A DNA stretch of 64,000 nucleotides from Escarpia spicata (taxonomy: Eukaryota; Annelida; Polychaeta; Sabellida; Siboglinidae), in NCBI GenBank assembly GCA_963995525.1, contig OZ023206.1, forward strand, positions 43,507,178 to 43,571,177, in the 5' to 3' direction. The notes below the pieces were generated by a model. It ran no database searches, had not been told where the DNA came from, and saw nothing but the letters and a program-made list of their open reading frames with translations. Position numbers and translations under genes: made by a program. Of the stretch, positions 13,352-27,356 are shown one piece after another; within the stretch, counting starts at the first letter, position 1; every line of letters starts with the position of its first letter.

Positions 13352-14328
13352 TATGCTGTGATATGCATAAATTTTGTTCGAACACTTTGACATGTGACAT
13401 GTTTGTCTCGTGAGTACTGAATGTACTGCTGCTTTAGACAAGATAAAACATCAAACGGGGATGAGTTTTCACACCTATAACTTACGTAATATGTTCTTGT
13501 AACTTACGTGACGGAGATAAAACGGTAACATGCATTCCCATTTGTGGTTACTCTAGTTATGTGTGTAGCTTGATATCAGTCTAGCCTTCGTGAAGATTTG
13601 TAACATGCAAAACATCTATTTGGGGTAAGACCACATTAAGGATCCGTCCGCCAAAAAAGTGCACTTAAAATACCGTTATGATGTGATATGCATACATTTT
13701 GTTAGAACACTTTGACATGGGACATGTTTATCTCGTGAGTACTGAATGTACTGCTGCTTTAGACAAGATAAAACATCAAATGGGGATGAGTTTTCACACC
13801 TATAACTTACGTAATATGTTCTTGTAACTTACGTGACGGAGATAAAACGGTAAAATGCATTCCCATTTGTGGTTAATCTAGTTATATGTGTAGCTTGATA
13901 TCAGTCTAGCCTTCGTGAAGATTTGTAACATGCAAAACATATATTTGTGGTAAGACCACATTAAGGATCCGTCCGCCGAAAAAAGTCCACTTAAAATACC
14001 GTTATGCTGTGATATGCATAAATTGTTTTCGAACACTTTGACATGGGACATGTTTGTCTCGTGAGTACTGAATGTACTGCTGCTTTAGACAAGATAAAAC
14101 ATCAAATGGGGATGAGTTTTCACACCTATAACTTACGTAATATGTTCTTGTAACTTACGTGACGGAGATAAAACGGTAACATGCATTCCCATTTGTGGTT
14201 AACCTAGTTATGTGTGTAGCTTGATATCAGTCTAGCCTTCGTGAAGATGTGTAACATGCAAAACATCTATTTGGGGTAAGACCACATTAAGGATCCGTCC
14301 GCCGAAAAAAGTGCACTTAAAATACCGT
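13352..14328 (+). repeat. k-h-i trimer
   Basis: Monomers start at 13352 (k, 325 bp, CAAACGGGG and TTACTCTAG, with a private CATGTGAC), 13677 (h) and 14003 (i). The same k-h-i or k-h order recurs at 19539, 21820, 28984 and 31588, so it is a stable sub-block. The k monomer always ends in GCCAAAAAAGTGC, the 1-bp-shorter junction that precedes h. Confidence 0.85.
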
Positions 14329-17300
14329 TATGCTGTGATATGCATAAATTTGGTTCAAACACTTTGACATGGGACATGTTTGTCTCGTGAGTACTGAATG
14401 TACTGCTGCTTTAGACAAGATAAAACATCAAATGGGGATGAGTTTTCACACCTATAACTTACGTAATATGTTCTTGTAACTTACGTGACGGAGATAAAAC
14501 GGTAACATGCATTCCCATTTGTGGTTAATCTAGTTATGTGTGTAGCTTGATATCAGTCTAGCCTTCGTGAAGATTTGTAACATGCAAAACATATATTTGG
14601 GGTAAGACCACATTAAGGATCCGTCCGCCGAAAAAAGTCCACTTAAAATACCGTTATACTGTGATATGCATAAATTTTGTTCGAACACTTTGACATGGGA
14701 CATGTTTGTCTCGTGAGTACTTAATGTACTGCTGCTTTAGACAAGATAAAACATCAAATGGGGATAAGTTTTCACACCTATAACTTACGTAATATGTTCT
14801 TGTAACTTACGTGACGGAGATAAAACGGTAACATGCATTCCCATTTGTGGTTAATCTAGTTATGTGTGTAGTTTGATATCAGTCTAGCCTTCGTGAAGAT
14901 TTGTAACATGCAAAACATATATTTGGGGTAAGACCACATTAAGGATCCGTCCGCCGAAAAAAGTCCACTTAAAATACCGTTATGCTGTGATATGCATAAA
15001 TTTTGTTCGAACACTTTGACATGGGACATGTTTGTCTCGTGAGTACTGAATGTACTGCTGCTTTAGACAAGATAAAACATCAAATGTTGATGAGTTTTCA
15101 CACCTATAACTTACGTAATATGTTCTTGTAACTTACGTGACGGAGATAAAACGGTAACATGCATTCCCATTTGTGGTTAATCTAGTTATGTGTGTAGCTT
15201 GATATCAGTCTAGCCTTCGTGAAGATTTGTAACATGCAAAACATCTATTTGGGGTAAGACCACATTAAGGATCCGTCCGCCGAAAAAAGTTCACTTAAAA
15301 TACCGTTATGCTGTGATATGCATAAATTGTGTTCGAACACTTTGACATGGGACATGTTTGTCTCGTGAGTACTGAATGTACTGCTGCTTTAGACAAGATA
15401 AAACATCAAATGGGGATGAGTTTTCACACCTATAACTTACGTAATATGTTCTTGTAACTTACGTGACGGAGATAAAACGGTAACATGCATTCCCATTTGT
15501 GGTTAATCTAGTTATTTGTGTAGCTTGATATCAGTCTAGCCTTCGTCAAGGTTTGTAACATGCAAAACATCTATTTGGAGTAAGACCACATTAAGGATCC
15601 GTCCGCCGAAAAAAGTCCACTTAAAATACCGTTATGCTGTGATATGCATAATTTTTTTTCGAACACTTTGACATGGGACATGTTTGTCTCGTGAGTACTG
15701 AATGTACTGCTGCTTTAGACAAGATAAAACATCAAATGGGGATGAGTTTTCACACCTATAACTTACGTAATATGTTCTTGTAACTTACGTGACGGAGATA
15801 AAACGGTAACACGCATTCCCATTTGTGGTTAATCTAGTTATGTGTGTAGCTTGATATCAGTCTAGCCTTCGTGAAGATTTGTAACATGCAAAACATCTAT
15901 TTGGGGTAAGACCACATTAAGGATCCGTCCGCCGAAAAAAGTGCACTTAAAATACCGTTATGCTGTGATATGCATAAATTTGGTACGAACACTTTGACAT
16001 GGGACATGTTTGTCTTGTGAGTACTGAATGTACTGCTGCTTTAGACAAGATAAAACATCAAATGGATGAGTTTTCACACATATAACTTACGTAATATGTT
16101 ATTGTAACTTACGTGACGGAGATAAAACGGTAACATGCATTCCCATTTGTGGTTAATCTAGTTATGTGTGTAGCTTGATATCAGTCTAGCCTTCGTAAAG
16201 ATTTGTAACATGCAAAACATCTATTTGGGGTAAGACCACATTAAGGATCCGTCCGCCGAAAAAAGTCCACTTAAAATACCGTTATGCTGTGATATGCATA
16301 AATTTTGTTCGAACACTTTGACATGGGACATGTTTGTCTCGTGAGTACTGAATGTACTGCTGCTTTAGATAAGATAAAACATCAAATGGGGATAAGTTTT
16401 CACACCTATAACTTACGTAATATGTTCTTGTAACTTTGGTGACGGAGATAAAACGGTAACATGCATTCCCATTTGTGGTTAATCTAGTTATGTGTGTAGC
16501 TTGATATCAGTCTAGCCTTCGTGAAGATTTGTAACATGCAAAACATCTATTTGGGGTAAGACCACATTAAGGATCCGTCCGCCGAAAAAAGTTCACTTAA
16601 AATACCGTTATGCTGTGATATGCATAAATTGTGTTCGAACACTTTGACATGGGACATGTTTGTCTCGTGAGTACTGAATGTACTGCTGCTTTAGACAAGA
16701 TAAAACATGAAATGGGGATAAGTTTTCACACCTATAACTTACGTAATATGTTCTTGTAACTTACGTGACGGAGATAAAACGGTAAAATGCATTCCCATTT
16801 GTGGTTAATCTAGTTATATGTGTAGCTTGATATCAGTCTAGCCTTCGTGAAGATTTGTAACATGCAAAACATATATTTGGGGTAAGACCACATTAAGGAT
16901 CCGTCCGCCGAAAAAGTCCACTTAAAATACCGTTATGCTGTGATATGCATAAATTTTTTTCGAACACTTTGACATGGGACATGTTTGTCTCGTGAGTACT
17001 GAATGTACTGCTGCTTTAGACAAGATAAAACATCAAATGGGGATGAGTTTTCACACCTATAACTTACGTAATATGTTCTTGTAACTTACGTGACGGAGAT
17101 AAAACGGTAACATGTATTCCCATTTGTGGTTAACCTAGTTATGTGTGTAGCTTGATATCAGTCTAGCCTTCGTGAAGATGTGTAACATGCAAAACATCTA
17201 TTTGGGGTAAGACCACATTAAGGATCCGTCCGCCGAAAAAAGTGCACTTAAAATACCGTTATGCTGTGATATGCATAAATTTGGTTCGAACACTTTGACA

Positions 17301-17583
17301 TGGGACATGTTTGTCTCGTGAGTACTGAATGTACTGCTGCTTTAGACAAGATAAAACATCAAATGGATGAGTTTTCACACCTATAACTTACGTAATATGT
17401 TCTTGTAACTTACGTGACGGAGATAAAACGGTAACATGCATTCCCATTTGTGGTTAATCTAGTTATGTGTGTAGCTTGATATCAGTCTAGCCTTCGTGAA
17501 GATTTGTAACATGCAAAACATATATTTGGGGTAAGACCACATTAAGGAACCGTCCGCCAAAAAAAGTGCACTTAAAATACCGT
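14329..17583 (+). repeat. 10-monomer run a-b-c-d-j-e-f-g'-i'-e'
   Basis: Monomers start at 14329, 14655, 14981, 15307, 15633, 15959 (324 bp), 16283, 16609 (325 bp), 16934 and 17260 (324 bp). The order agrees with the a-f order at 2932-5212 and then joins the g'-i'-e' series seen at 9120. Isolated private changes occur, for example GGTACGAAC and GTCTTGTG in the e copy and TAACTTTGGTG at about 16432 in the f copy. The last monomer has GGAACC in place of the BamHI site (17546-17551). Confidence 0.85.
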
Positions 17584-20189
17584 TATGCTGTGATATGCAT
17601 AAATTGTTTTCGAACACTTTGACATGGGACATGTTTGTCTCGTGAGTACTGAATGTACTGCTGCTTTAGACAAGATAAAACATCAAATGGGGATGAGTTT
17701 TCACACCTATAACTTACGTAATATGTTCTTGTAACTTACGTGACGGAGATAAAACGGTAACATGCATTCCCATTTGTGGTTAATCTAGTTATGTGTGTAG
17801 CTTGATATCAGTCTAGCCTTCGTGAAGATTTGTAACATGCAAAACATATATTTGGGGTAAGACCACATTAAGGATCCGTCCGCCGAAAAAAGTGCACTTA
17901 AAATACCGTTATGCTGTGATATGCATAAATTTTGTTCGAACACTTTGACATGGGACATGTTTGTCTCGTGAGTACTTAATGTACTGCTGCTTTAGACAAG
18001 ATAAAACATCAAATGGGGATAAGTTTTCACACCTATAACTTACGTAATATGTTCTTGTAACTTACGTGACGGAGATAAAACGGTAACATGCATTCCCATT
18101 TGTGGTTAATCTAGTTATGTGTGTAGTTTGATATCAGTCTAGCCTTCGTGAAGATTTGTAACATGCAAAACATATATTTGGGGTAAGACCACATTAAGGA
18201 TCCGTCCGCCGAAAAAAGTCCACTTAAAATACCGTTATGCTGTGATATGCATAAATTTTGTTCGAACACTTTGACATGGGACATGTTTGTCTCGTGAGTA
18301 CTGAATGTACTGCTGCTTTAGACAAGATAAAACATCAAACGGGGATGAGTTTTCACACCTATAACTTACGTAATATGTTCTTGTAACTTACGTGACGGAG
18401 ATAAAACGGTAACATGCATTCCCATTTGTGGTTACTCTAGTTATGTGTGTAGCTTGATATCAGTCTAGCCTTCGTGAAGATTTGTAACATGCAAAACATC
18501 TATTTGGGGTAAGACCACATTAAGGATCCGTCCGCCAAAAAAGTGCACTTAAAATACCGTTATGATGTGATATGCATACATTTTGTTAGAACACTTTGAC
18601 ATGGGACATGTTTATCTCGTGAGTACTGAATGTACTGCTGCTTTAGACAAGATAAAACATCAAATGGGGATGAGTTTTCACACCTATAACTTACGTAATA
18701 TGTTCTTGTAACTTACGTGACGGAGATAAAACGGTAAAATGCATTCCCATTTGTGGTTAATCTAGTTATATGTGTAGCTTGATATCAGTCTAGCCTTCGT
18801 GAAGATTTGTAACATGCAAAACATATATTTGTGGTAAGACCACATTAAGGATCCGTCCGCCGAAAAAAGTCCACTTAAAATACCGTTATGCTGTGATATG
18901 CATAAATTGTTTTCGAACACTTTGACATGGGACATGTTTGTCTCGTGAGTACTGAATGTACTGCTGCTTTAGACAAGATAAAACATCAAATGGGGATGAG
19001 TTTTCACACCTATAACTTACGTAATATGTTCTTGTAACTTACGTGACGGAGATAAAACGGTAACATGCATTCCCATTTGTGGTTAATCTAGTTATGTGTG
19101 TAGCTTGATATCAGTCTAGCCTTCGTGAAGATTTGTAACATGCAAAACATATATTTGGGGTAAGACCACATTAAGGATCCGTCCGCCGAAAAAAGTGCAC
19201 TTAAAATACCGTTATGCTGTGATATGCATAAATTTTGTTCGAACACTTTGACATGGGACATGTTTGTCTCGTGAGTACTTAATGTACTGCTGCTTTAGAC
19301 AAGATAAAACATCAAATGGGGATAAGTTTTCACACCTATAACTTACGTAATATGTTCTTGTAACTTACGTGACGGAGATAAAACGGTAACATGCATTCCC
19401 ATTTGTGGTTAATCTAGTTATGTGTGTAGTTTGATATCAGTCTAGCCTTCGTGAAGATTTGTAACATGCAAAACATATATTTGGGGTAAGACCACATTAA
19501 GGATCCGTCCGCCGAAAAAAGTCCACTTAAAATACCGTTATGCTGTGATATGCATAAATTTTGTTCGAACACTTTGACATGGGACATGTTTGTCTCGTGA
19601 GTACTGAATGTACTGCTGCTTTAGACAAGATAAAACATCAAACGGGGATGAGTTTTCACACCTATAACTTACGTAATATGTTCTTGTAACTTACGTGACG
19701 GAGATAAAACGGTAACATGCATTCCCATTTGTGGTTACTCTAGTTATGTGTGTAGCTTGATATCAGTCTAGCCTTCGTGAAGATTTGTAACATGCAAAAC
19801 ATCTATTTGGGGTAAGACCACATTAAGGATCCGTCCGCCAAAAAAGTGCACTTAAAATACCGTTATGATGTGATATGCATACATTTTGTTAGAACACTTT
19901 GACATGGGACATGTTTATCTCGTGAGTACTGAATGTACTGCTGCTTTAGACAAGATAAAACATCAAATGGGGATGAGTTTTCACACCTATAACTTACGTA
20001 ATATGTTCTTGTAACTTACGTGACGGAGATAAAACGGTAAAATGCATTCCCATTTGTGGTTAATCTAGTTATATGTGTAGCTTGATATCAGTCTAGCCTT
20101 CGTGAAGATTTGTAACATGCAAAACATATATTTGTGGTAAGACCACATTAAGGATCCGTCCGCCGAAAAAAGTCCACTTAAAATACCGT
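17584..20189 (+). repeat. Tandem duplication of a 4-monomer unit x-b-k-h, 2 x 1303 bp
   Basis: Copy one is 17584-18886 (starts 17584, 17910, 18236, 18561) and copy two 18887-20189 (starts 18887, 19213, 19539, 19864). Both x monomers have TTGTTTTCGA as in type i, but a type a-like right half (TTAATCTAG, ATATATTTG) and a GTGCAC end. Both b copies start TATGCTG, not TATACTG. I noticed no consistent difference between the two copies. The junction h followed by x at 18887 is the likely exchange point, since h is normally followed by i. Confidence 0.88.
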
Positions 20190-23100
20190 TATGCTGTGAT
20201 ATGCATAAATTGTTTTCGAACACTTTGACATGGGACATGTTTGTCTCGTGAGTACTGAATGTACTGCTGCTTTAGACAAGATAAAACATCAAATGGGGAT
20301 GAGTTTTCACACCTATAACTTACGTAATATGTTCTTGTAACTTACGTGACGGAGATAAAACGGTAACATGCATTCCCATTTGTGGTTAACCTAGTTATGT
20401 GTGTAGCTTGATATCAGTCTAGCCTTCGTGAAGATGTGTAACATGCAAAACATCTATTTGGGGTAAGACCACATTAAGGATCCGTCCGCCGAAAAAAGTG
20501 CACTTAAAATACCGTTATGCTGTGATATGCATAAATTTGGTTCAAACACTTTGACATGGGACATGTTTGTCTCGTGAGTACTGAATGTACTGCTGCTTTA
20601 GACAAGATAAAACATCAAATGGGGATGAGTTTTCACACCTATAACTTACGTAATATGTTCTTGTAACTTACGTGACGGAGATAAAACGGTAACATGCATT
20701 CCCATTTGTGGTTAATCTAGTTATGTGTGTAGCTTGATATCAGTCTAGCCTTCGTGAAGATTTGTAACATGCAAAACATATATTTGGGGTAAGACCACAT
20801 TAAGGATCCGTCCGCCGAAAAAAGTCCACTTAAAATACCGTTATACTGTGATATGCATAAATTTTGTTCGAACACTTTGACATGGGACATGTTTGTCTCG
20901 TGAGTACTTAATGTACTGCTGCTTTAGACAAGACAAAACATCAAATGGGGATAAGTTTTCACACCTATAACTTACGTAATATGTTCTTGTAACTTACGTG
21001 ACGGAGATAAAACGGTAACATGCATTCCCATTTGTGGTTAATCTAGTTATGTGTGTAGTTTGATATCAGTCTAGCCTTCGTGAAGATTTGTAACATGCAA
21101 AACATATATTTGGGGTAAGACCACATTAAGGATCCGTCCGCCGAAAAAAGTCCACTTAAAATACCGTTATGCTGTGATATGCATAAATTTTGTTCGAACA
21201 CTTTGACATGGGACATGTTTGTCTCGTGAGTACTGAATGTACTGCTGCTTTAGACAAGATAAAACATCAAATGTTGATGAGTTTTCACACCTATAACTTA
21301 CGTAATATGTTCTTGTAACTTACGTGACGGAGATAAAACGGTAACATGCATTCCCATTTGTGGTTAATCTAGTTATGTGTGTAGCTTGATATCAGTCTAG
21401 CCTTCGTGAAGATTTGTAACATGCAAAACATCTATTTGGGGTAAGACCACATTAAGGATCCGTCCGCCGAAAAAAGTTCACTTAAAATACCGTTATGCTG
21501 TGATATGCATAAATTGTGTTCGAACACTTTGACATGGGACATGTTTGTCTCGTGAGTACTGAATGTACTGCTGCTTTAGACAAGATAAAACATCAAATGG
21601 GGATGAGTTTTCACACCTATAACTTACGTAATATGTTCTTGTAACTTACGTGACGGAGATAAAACGGTAACATGCATTCCCATTTGTGGTTAATCTAGTT
21701 ATTTGTGTAGCTTGATATCAGTCTAGCCTTCGTCAAGGTTTGTAACATGCAAAACATCTATTTGGGGTAAGACCACATTAAGGATCCGTCCGCCGAAAAA
21801 AGTCCACTTAAAATACCGTTATGCTGTGATATGCATAAATTTTGTTCGAACACTTTGACATGGGACATGTTTGTCTCGTGAGTACTGAATGTACTGCTGC
21901 TTTAGACAAGATAAAACATCAAACGGGGATGAGTTTTCACACCTATAACTTACGTAATATGTTCTTGTAACTTACGTGACGGAGATAAAACGGTAACATG
22001 CATTCCCATTTGTGGTTACTCTAGTTATGTGTGTAGCTTGATATCAGTCTAGCCTTCGTGAAGATTTGTAACATGCAAAACATCTATTTGGGGTAAGACC
22101 ACATTAAGGATCCGTCCGCCAAAAAAGTGCACTTAAAATACCGTTATGATGTGATATGCATACATTTTGTTAGAACACTTTGACATGGGACATGTTTATC
22201 TCGTGAGTACTGAATGTACTGCTGCTTTAGACAAGATAAAACATCAAATGGGGATGAGTTTTCACACCTATAACTTACGTAATATGTTCTTGTAACTTAC
22301 GTGACGGAGATAAAACGGTAAAATGCATTCCCATTTGTGGTTAATCTAGTTATATGTGTAGCTTGATATCAGTCTAGCCTTCGTGAAGATTTGTAACATG
22401 CAAAACATATATTTGTGGTAAGACCACATTAAGGATCCGTCCGCCGAAAAAAGTCCACTTAAAATACCGTTATGCTGTGATATGCATAAATTGTTTTCGA
22501 ACACTTTGACATGGGACATGTTTGTCTCGTGAGTACTGAATGTACTGCTGCTTTAGACAAGATAAAACATCAAATGGGGATGAGTTTTCACACCTATAAC
22601 TTACGTAATATGTTCTTGTAACTTACGTGACGGAGATAAAACGGTAACATGCATTCCCATTTGTGGTTAACCTAGTTATGTGTGTAGCTTGATATCAGTC
22701 TAGCCTTCGTGAAGATGTGTAACATGCAAAACATCTATTTGGGGTAAGACCACATTAAGGATCCGTCCGCCGAAAAAAGTGCACTTAAAATACCGTTATG
22801 CTGTGATATGCATAAATTTGGTTCAAACACTTTGACATGGGACATGTTTGTCTCGTGAGTACTGAATGTACTGCTGCTTTAGACAAGATAAAACATCAAA
22901 TGGGGATGAGTTTTCACACCTATAACTTACGTAATATGTTCTTGTAACTTACGTGACGGAGATAAAACGGTAACATGCATTCCCATTTGTGGTTAATCTA
23001 GTTATGTGTGTAGCTTGATATCAGTCTAGCCTTCGTGAAGATTTGTAACATGCAAAACATATATTTGGGGTAAGACCACATTAAGGATCCGTCCGCCGAA

Positions 23101-24100
23101 AAAAGTCCACTTAAAATACCGTTATACTGTGATATGCATAAATTTTGTTCGAACACTTTGACATGGGACATGTTTGTCTCGTGAGTACTTAATGTACTGC
23201 TGCTTTAGACAAGACAAAACATCAAATGGGGATAAGTTTTCACACCTATAACTTACGTAATATGTTCTTGTAACTTACGTGACGGAGATAAAACGGTAAC
23301 ATGCATTCCCATTTGTGGTTAATCTAGTTATGTGTGTAGTTTGATATCAGTCTAGCCTTCGTGAAGATTTGTAACATGCAAAACATATATTTGGGGTAAG
23401 ACCACATTAAGGATCCGTCCGCCGAAAAAAGTCCACTTAAAATACCGTTATGCTGTGATATGCATAAATTTTGTTCGAACACTTTGACATGGGACATGTT
23501 TGTCTCGTGAGTACTGAATGTACTGCTGCTTTAGACAAGATAAAACATCAAATGTTGATGAGTTTTCACACCTATAACTTACGTAATATGTTCTTGTAAC
23601 TTACGTGACGGAGATAAAACGGTAACATGCATTCCCATTTGTGGTTAATCTAGTTATGTGTGTAGCTTGATATCAGTCTAGCCTTCGTGAAGATTTGTAA
23701 CATGCAAAACATCTATTTGGGGTAAGACCACATTAAGGATCCGTCCGCCGAAAAAAGTTCACTTAAAATACCGTTATGCTGTGATATGCATAAATTGTGT
23801 TCGAACACTTTGACATGGGACATGTTTGTCTCGTGAGTACTGAATGTACTGCTGCTTTAGACAAGATAAAACATCAAATGGGGATGAGTTTTCACACCTA
23901 TAACTTACGTAATATGTTCTTGTAACTTACGTGACGGAGATAAAACGGTAACATGCATTCCCATTTGTGGTTAATCTAGTTATTTGTGTAGCTTGATATC
24001 AGTCTAGCCTTCGTCAAGGTTTGTAACATGCAAAACATCTATTTGGGGTAAGACCACATTAAGGATCCGTCCGCCGAAAAAAGTCCACTTAAAATACCGT
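20190..24100 (+). repeat. 7-monomer unit i-a-b-c-d-k-h (2281 bp) followed by a partial second copy
   Basis: Copy one starts at 20190 (i), 20516 (a), 20842 (b), 21168 (c), 21494 (d), 21820 (k, 325 bp) and 22145 (h). Copy two begins at 22471 (i), 22797 (a), 23123 (b), 23449 (c) and 23775 (d), after which the order changes to j at 24101. A private ACAAGACAAAAC in the b monomers at 20842 and 23123 confirms direct descent. The k-h-i series at 19539-20515 also belongs to the same register. Confidence 0.87.
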
Positions 24101-27100
24101 TATGCTGTGATATGCATACATTTTTTTCGAACACTTTGACATGGGACATGTTTGTCTCGTGAGTACTGAATGTACTGCTGCTTTAGACAAGATAAAACAT
24201 CAAATGGGGATGAGTTTTCACACCTATAACTTACGTAATATGTTCTTGTAACTTACGTGACGGAGATAAAACGGTAACACGCATTCCCATTTGTGGTTAA
24301 TCTAGTTATGTGTGTAGCTTGATATCAGTCTAGCCTTCGTGAAGATTTGTAACATGCAAAACATCTATTTGGGGTAAGACTACATTAAGGATCCGTCCGC
24401 CGAAAAAAGTGCACTTAAAATACCGTTATGCTGTGATATGCATAAATTTGGTTCGAACACTTTGACATGGGACATGTTTGTCTCGTGAGTACTGAATGTA
24501 CTGCTGCTTTAGACAAGATAAAACATCAAATGGATGAGTTTTCACACATATAACTTACGTAATATGTTATTGTAACTTACGTGACGGAGATAAAACGGTA
24601 ACATGCATTCCCATTTGTGGTTAATCTAGTTATGTGTGTAGCTTGATATCAGTCTAGCCTTCGTAAAGATTTGTAACATGCAAAACATCTATTTGGGGTA
24701 AGACCACATTAAGGATCCGTCCGCCGAAAAAAGTCCACTTAAAATACCGTTATGCTGTGATATGCATAAATTTTGTTCGAACACTTTGACATGGGACATG
24801 TTTGTCTCGTGAGTACTGAATGTACTGCTGCTTTAGATAAGATAAAACATCAAATGGGGATAAGTTTTCACACCTATAACTTACGTAATATGTTCTTGTA
24901 ACTTACGTGACGGAGATAAAACGGTAACATGCATTCCCATTTGTGGTTAATCTAGTTATGTGTGTAGCTTGATATCAGTCTAGCCTTCGTGAAGATTTGT
25001 AACATGCAAAACATCTATTTGGGGTAAGACCACATTAAGGATCCGTCCGCCGAAAAAAGTTCACTTAAAATACCGTTATGCTGTGATATGCATAAATTGT
25101 GTTCGAACACTTTGACATGGGACATGTTTGTCTCGTGAGTACTGAATGTACTGCTGCTTTAGACAAGATAAAACATGAAATGGGGATGAGTTTTCACACC
25201 TATAACTTACGTAATATGTTCTTGTAACTTACGTGACGGAGATAAAACGGTAAAATGCATTCCCATTTGTGGTTAATCTAGTTATGTGTGTAGCTTGATA
25301 TCAGTCTAGCCTTCGTGAAGATTTGTAACATGCAAAACATATATTTGGGGTAAGACCACATTAAGGATCCGTCCGCCGAAAAAAGTCCACTTAAAATACC
25401 GTTATACTGTGATATGCATAAATTTTGTTCGAACACTTTGACATGGGACATGTTTGTCTCGTGAGTACTTAATGTACTGCTGCTTTAGACAAGACAAAAC
25501 ATCAAATGGGGATAAGTTTTCACACCTATAACTTACGTAATATGTTCTTGTAACTTACGTGACGGAGATAAAACGGTAACATGCATTCCCATTTGTGGTT
25601 AATCTAGTTATGTGTGTAGTTTGATATCAGTCTAGCCTTCGTGAAGATTTGTAACATGCAAAACATATATTTGGGGTAAGACCACATTAAGGATCCGTCC
25701 GCCGAAAAAAGTCCACTTAAAATACCGTTATGCTGTGATATGCATAAATTTTGTTCGAACACTTTGACATGGGACATGTTTGTCTCGTGAGTACTGAATG
25801 TACTGCTGCTTTAGACAAGATAAAACATCAAATGTTGATGAGTTTTCACACCTATAACTTACGTAATATGTTCTTGTAACTTACGTGACGGAGATAAAAC
25901 GGTAACATGCATTCCCATTTGTGGTTAATCTAGTTATGTGTGTAGCTTGATATCAGTCTAGCCTTCGTGAAGATTTGTAACATGCAAAACATCTATTTGG
26001 GGTAAGACCACATTAAGGATCCGTCCGCCGAAAAAAGTTCACTTAAAATACCGTTATGCTGTGATATGCATAAATTGTGTTCGAACACTTTGACATGGGA
26101 CATGTTTGTCTCGTGAGTACTGAATGTACTGCTGCTTTAGACAAGATAAAACATCAAATGGGGATGAGTTTTCACACCTATAACTTACGTAATATGTTCT
26201 TGTAACTTACGTGACGGAGATAAAACGGTAACATGCATTCCCATTTGTGGTTAATCTAGTTATTTGTGTAGCTTGATATCAGTCTAGCCTTCGTCAAGGT
26301 TTGTAACATGCAAAACATCTATTTGGGGTAAGACCACATTAAGGATCCGTCCGCCGAAAAAAGTCCACTTAAAATACCGTTATGCTGTGATATGCATACA
26401 TTTTTTTCGAACACTTTGACATGGGACATGTTTGTCTCGTGAGTACTGAATGTACTGCTGCTTTAGACAAGATAAAACATCAAATGGGGATGAGTTTTCA
26501 CACCTATAACTTACGTAATATGTTCTTGTAACTTACGTGACGGAGATAAAACGGTAACACGCATTCCCATTTGTGGTTAATCTAGTTATGTGTGTAGCTT
26601 GATATCAGTCTAGCCTTCGTGAAGATTTGTAACATGCAAAACATCTATTTGGGGTAAGACTACATTAAGGATCCGTCCGCCGAAAAAAGTGCACTTAAAA
26701 TACCGTTATGCTGTGATATGCATAAATTTGGTTCGAACACTTTGACATGGGACATGTTTGTCTCGTGAGTACTGAATGTACTGCTGCTTTAGACAAGATA
26801 AAACATCAAATGGATGAGTTTTCACACATATAACTTACGTAATATGTTATTGTAACTTACGTGACGGAGATAAAACGGTAACATGCATTCCCATTTGTGG
26901 TTAATCTAGTTATGTGTGTAGCTTGATATCAGTCTAGCCTTCGTAAAGATTTGTAACATGCAAAACATCTATTTGGGGTAAGACCACATTAAGGATCCGT
27001 CCGCCGAAAAAAGTCCACTTAAAATACCGTTATGCTGTGATATGCATAAATTTTGTTCGAACACTTTGACATGGGACATGTTTGTCTCGTGAGTACTGAA

Positions 27101-27356
27101 TGTACTGCTGCTTTAGATAAGATAAAACATCAAATGGGGATAAGTTTTCACACCTATAACTTACGTAATATGTTCTTGTAACTTACGTGACGGAGATAAA
27201 ACGGTAACATGCATTCCCATTTGTGGTTAATCTAGTTATGTGTGTAGCTTGATATCAGTCTAGCCTTCGTGAAGATTTGTAACATGCAAAACATCTATTT
27301 GGGGTAAGACCACATTAAGGATCCGTCCGCCGAAAAAAGTTCACTTAAAATACCGT
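23123..27356 (+). repeat. Tandem duplication b-c-d-j-e-f with a joint monomer, period 2280 bp
   Basis: Copy one is 23123-25402 (starts 23123, 23449, 23775, 24101, 24427, 24751, 25077). Copy two starts at 25403, 25729, 26055, 26381, 26707 and 27031. Both j copies carry the private CATACATTTTTTTCG and GACTACATT, and both b copies the private ACAAGACAAAAC and TATACTG. The seventh monomer of copy one is a g'/a recombinant, whereas the equivalent monomer of copy two (27357) is a plain g'. The block overlaps the neighbouring 7-mer and 8-mer duplications, so exchanges were nested. Confidence 0.9.
25077..25402 (+). repeat. Recombinant joint monomer, g' on the left and a on the right
   Basis: The left part has TTGTGTTCGA, ATGAAATGG and TAAAATGC (variant base at 25254), as in g'. 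The right part has TTATGTGTG (base 25286, where g' has A) and a full-length GCCGAAAAAAGTCC end, as in type a, followed by a TATACTG b monomer as after a. The exchange must lie between 25254 and 25286. This monomer sits exactly at the boundary between two 2280-bp copies, as expected for the joint of an unequal crossover. Confidence 0.85.
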
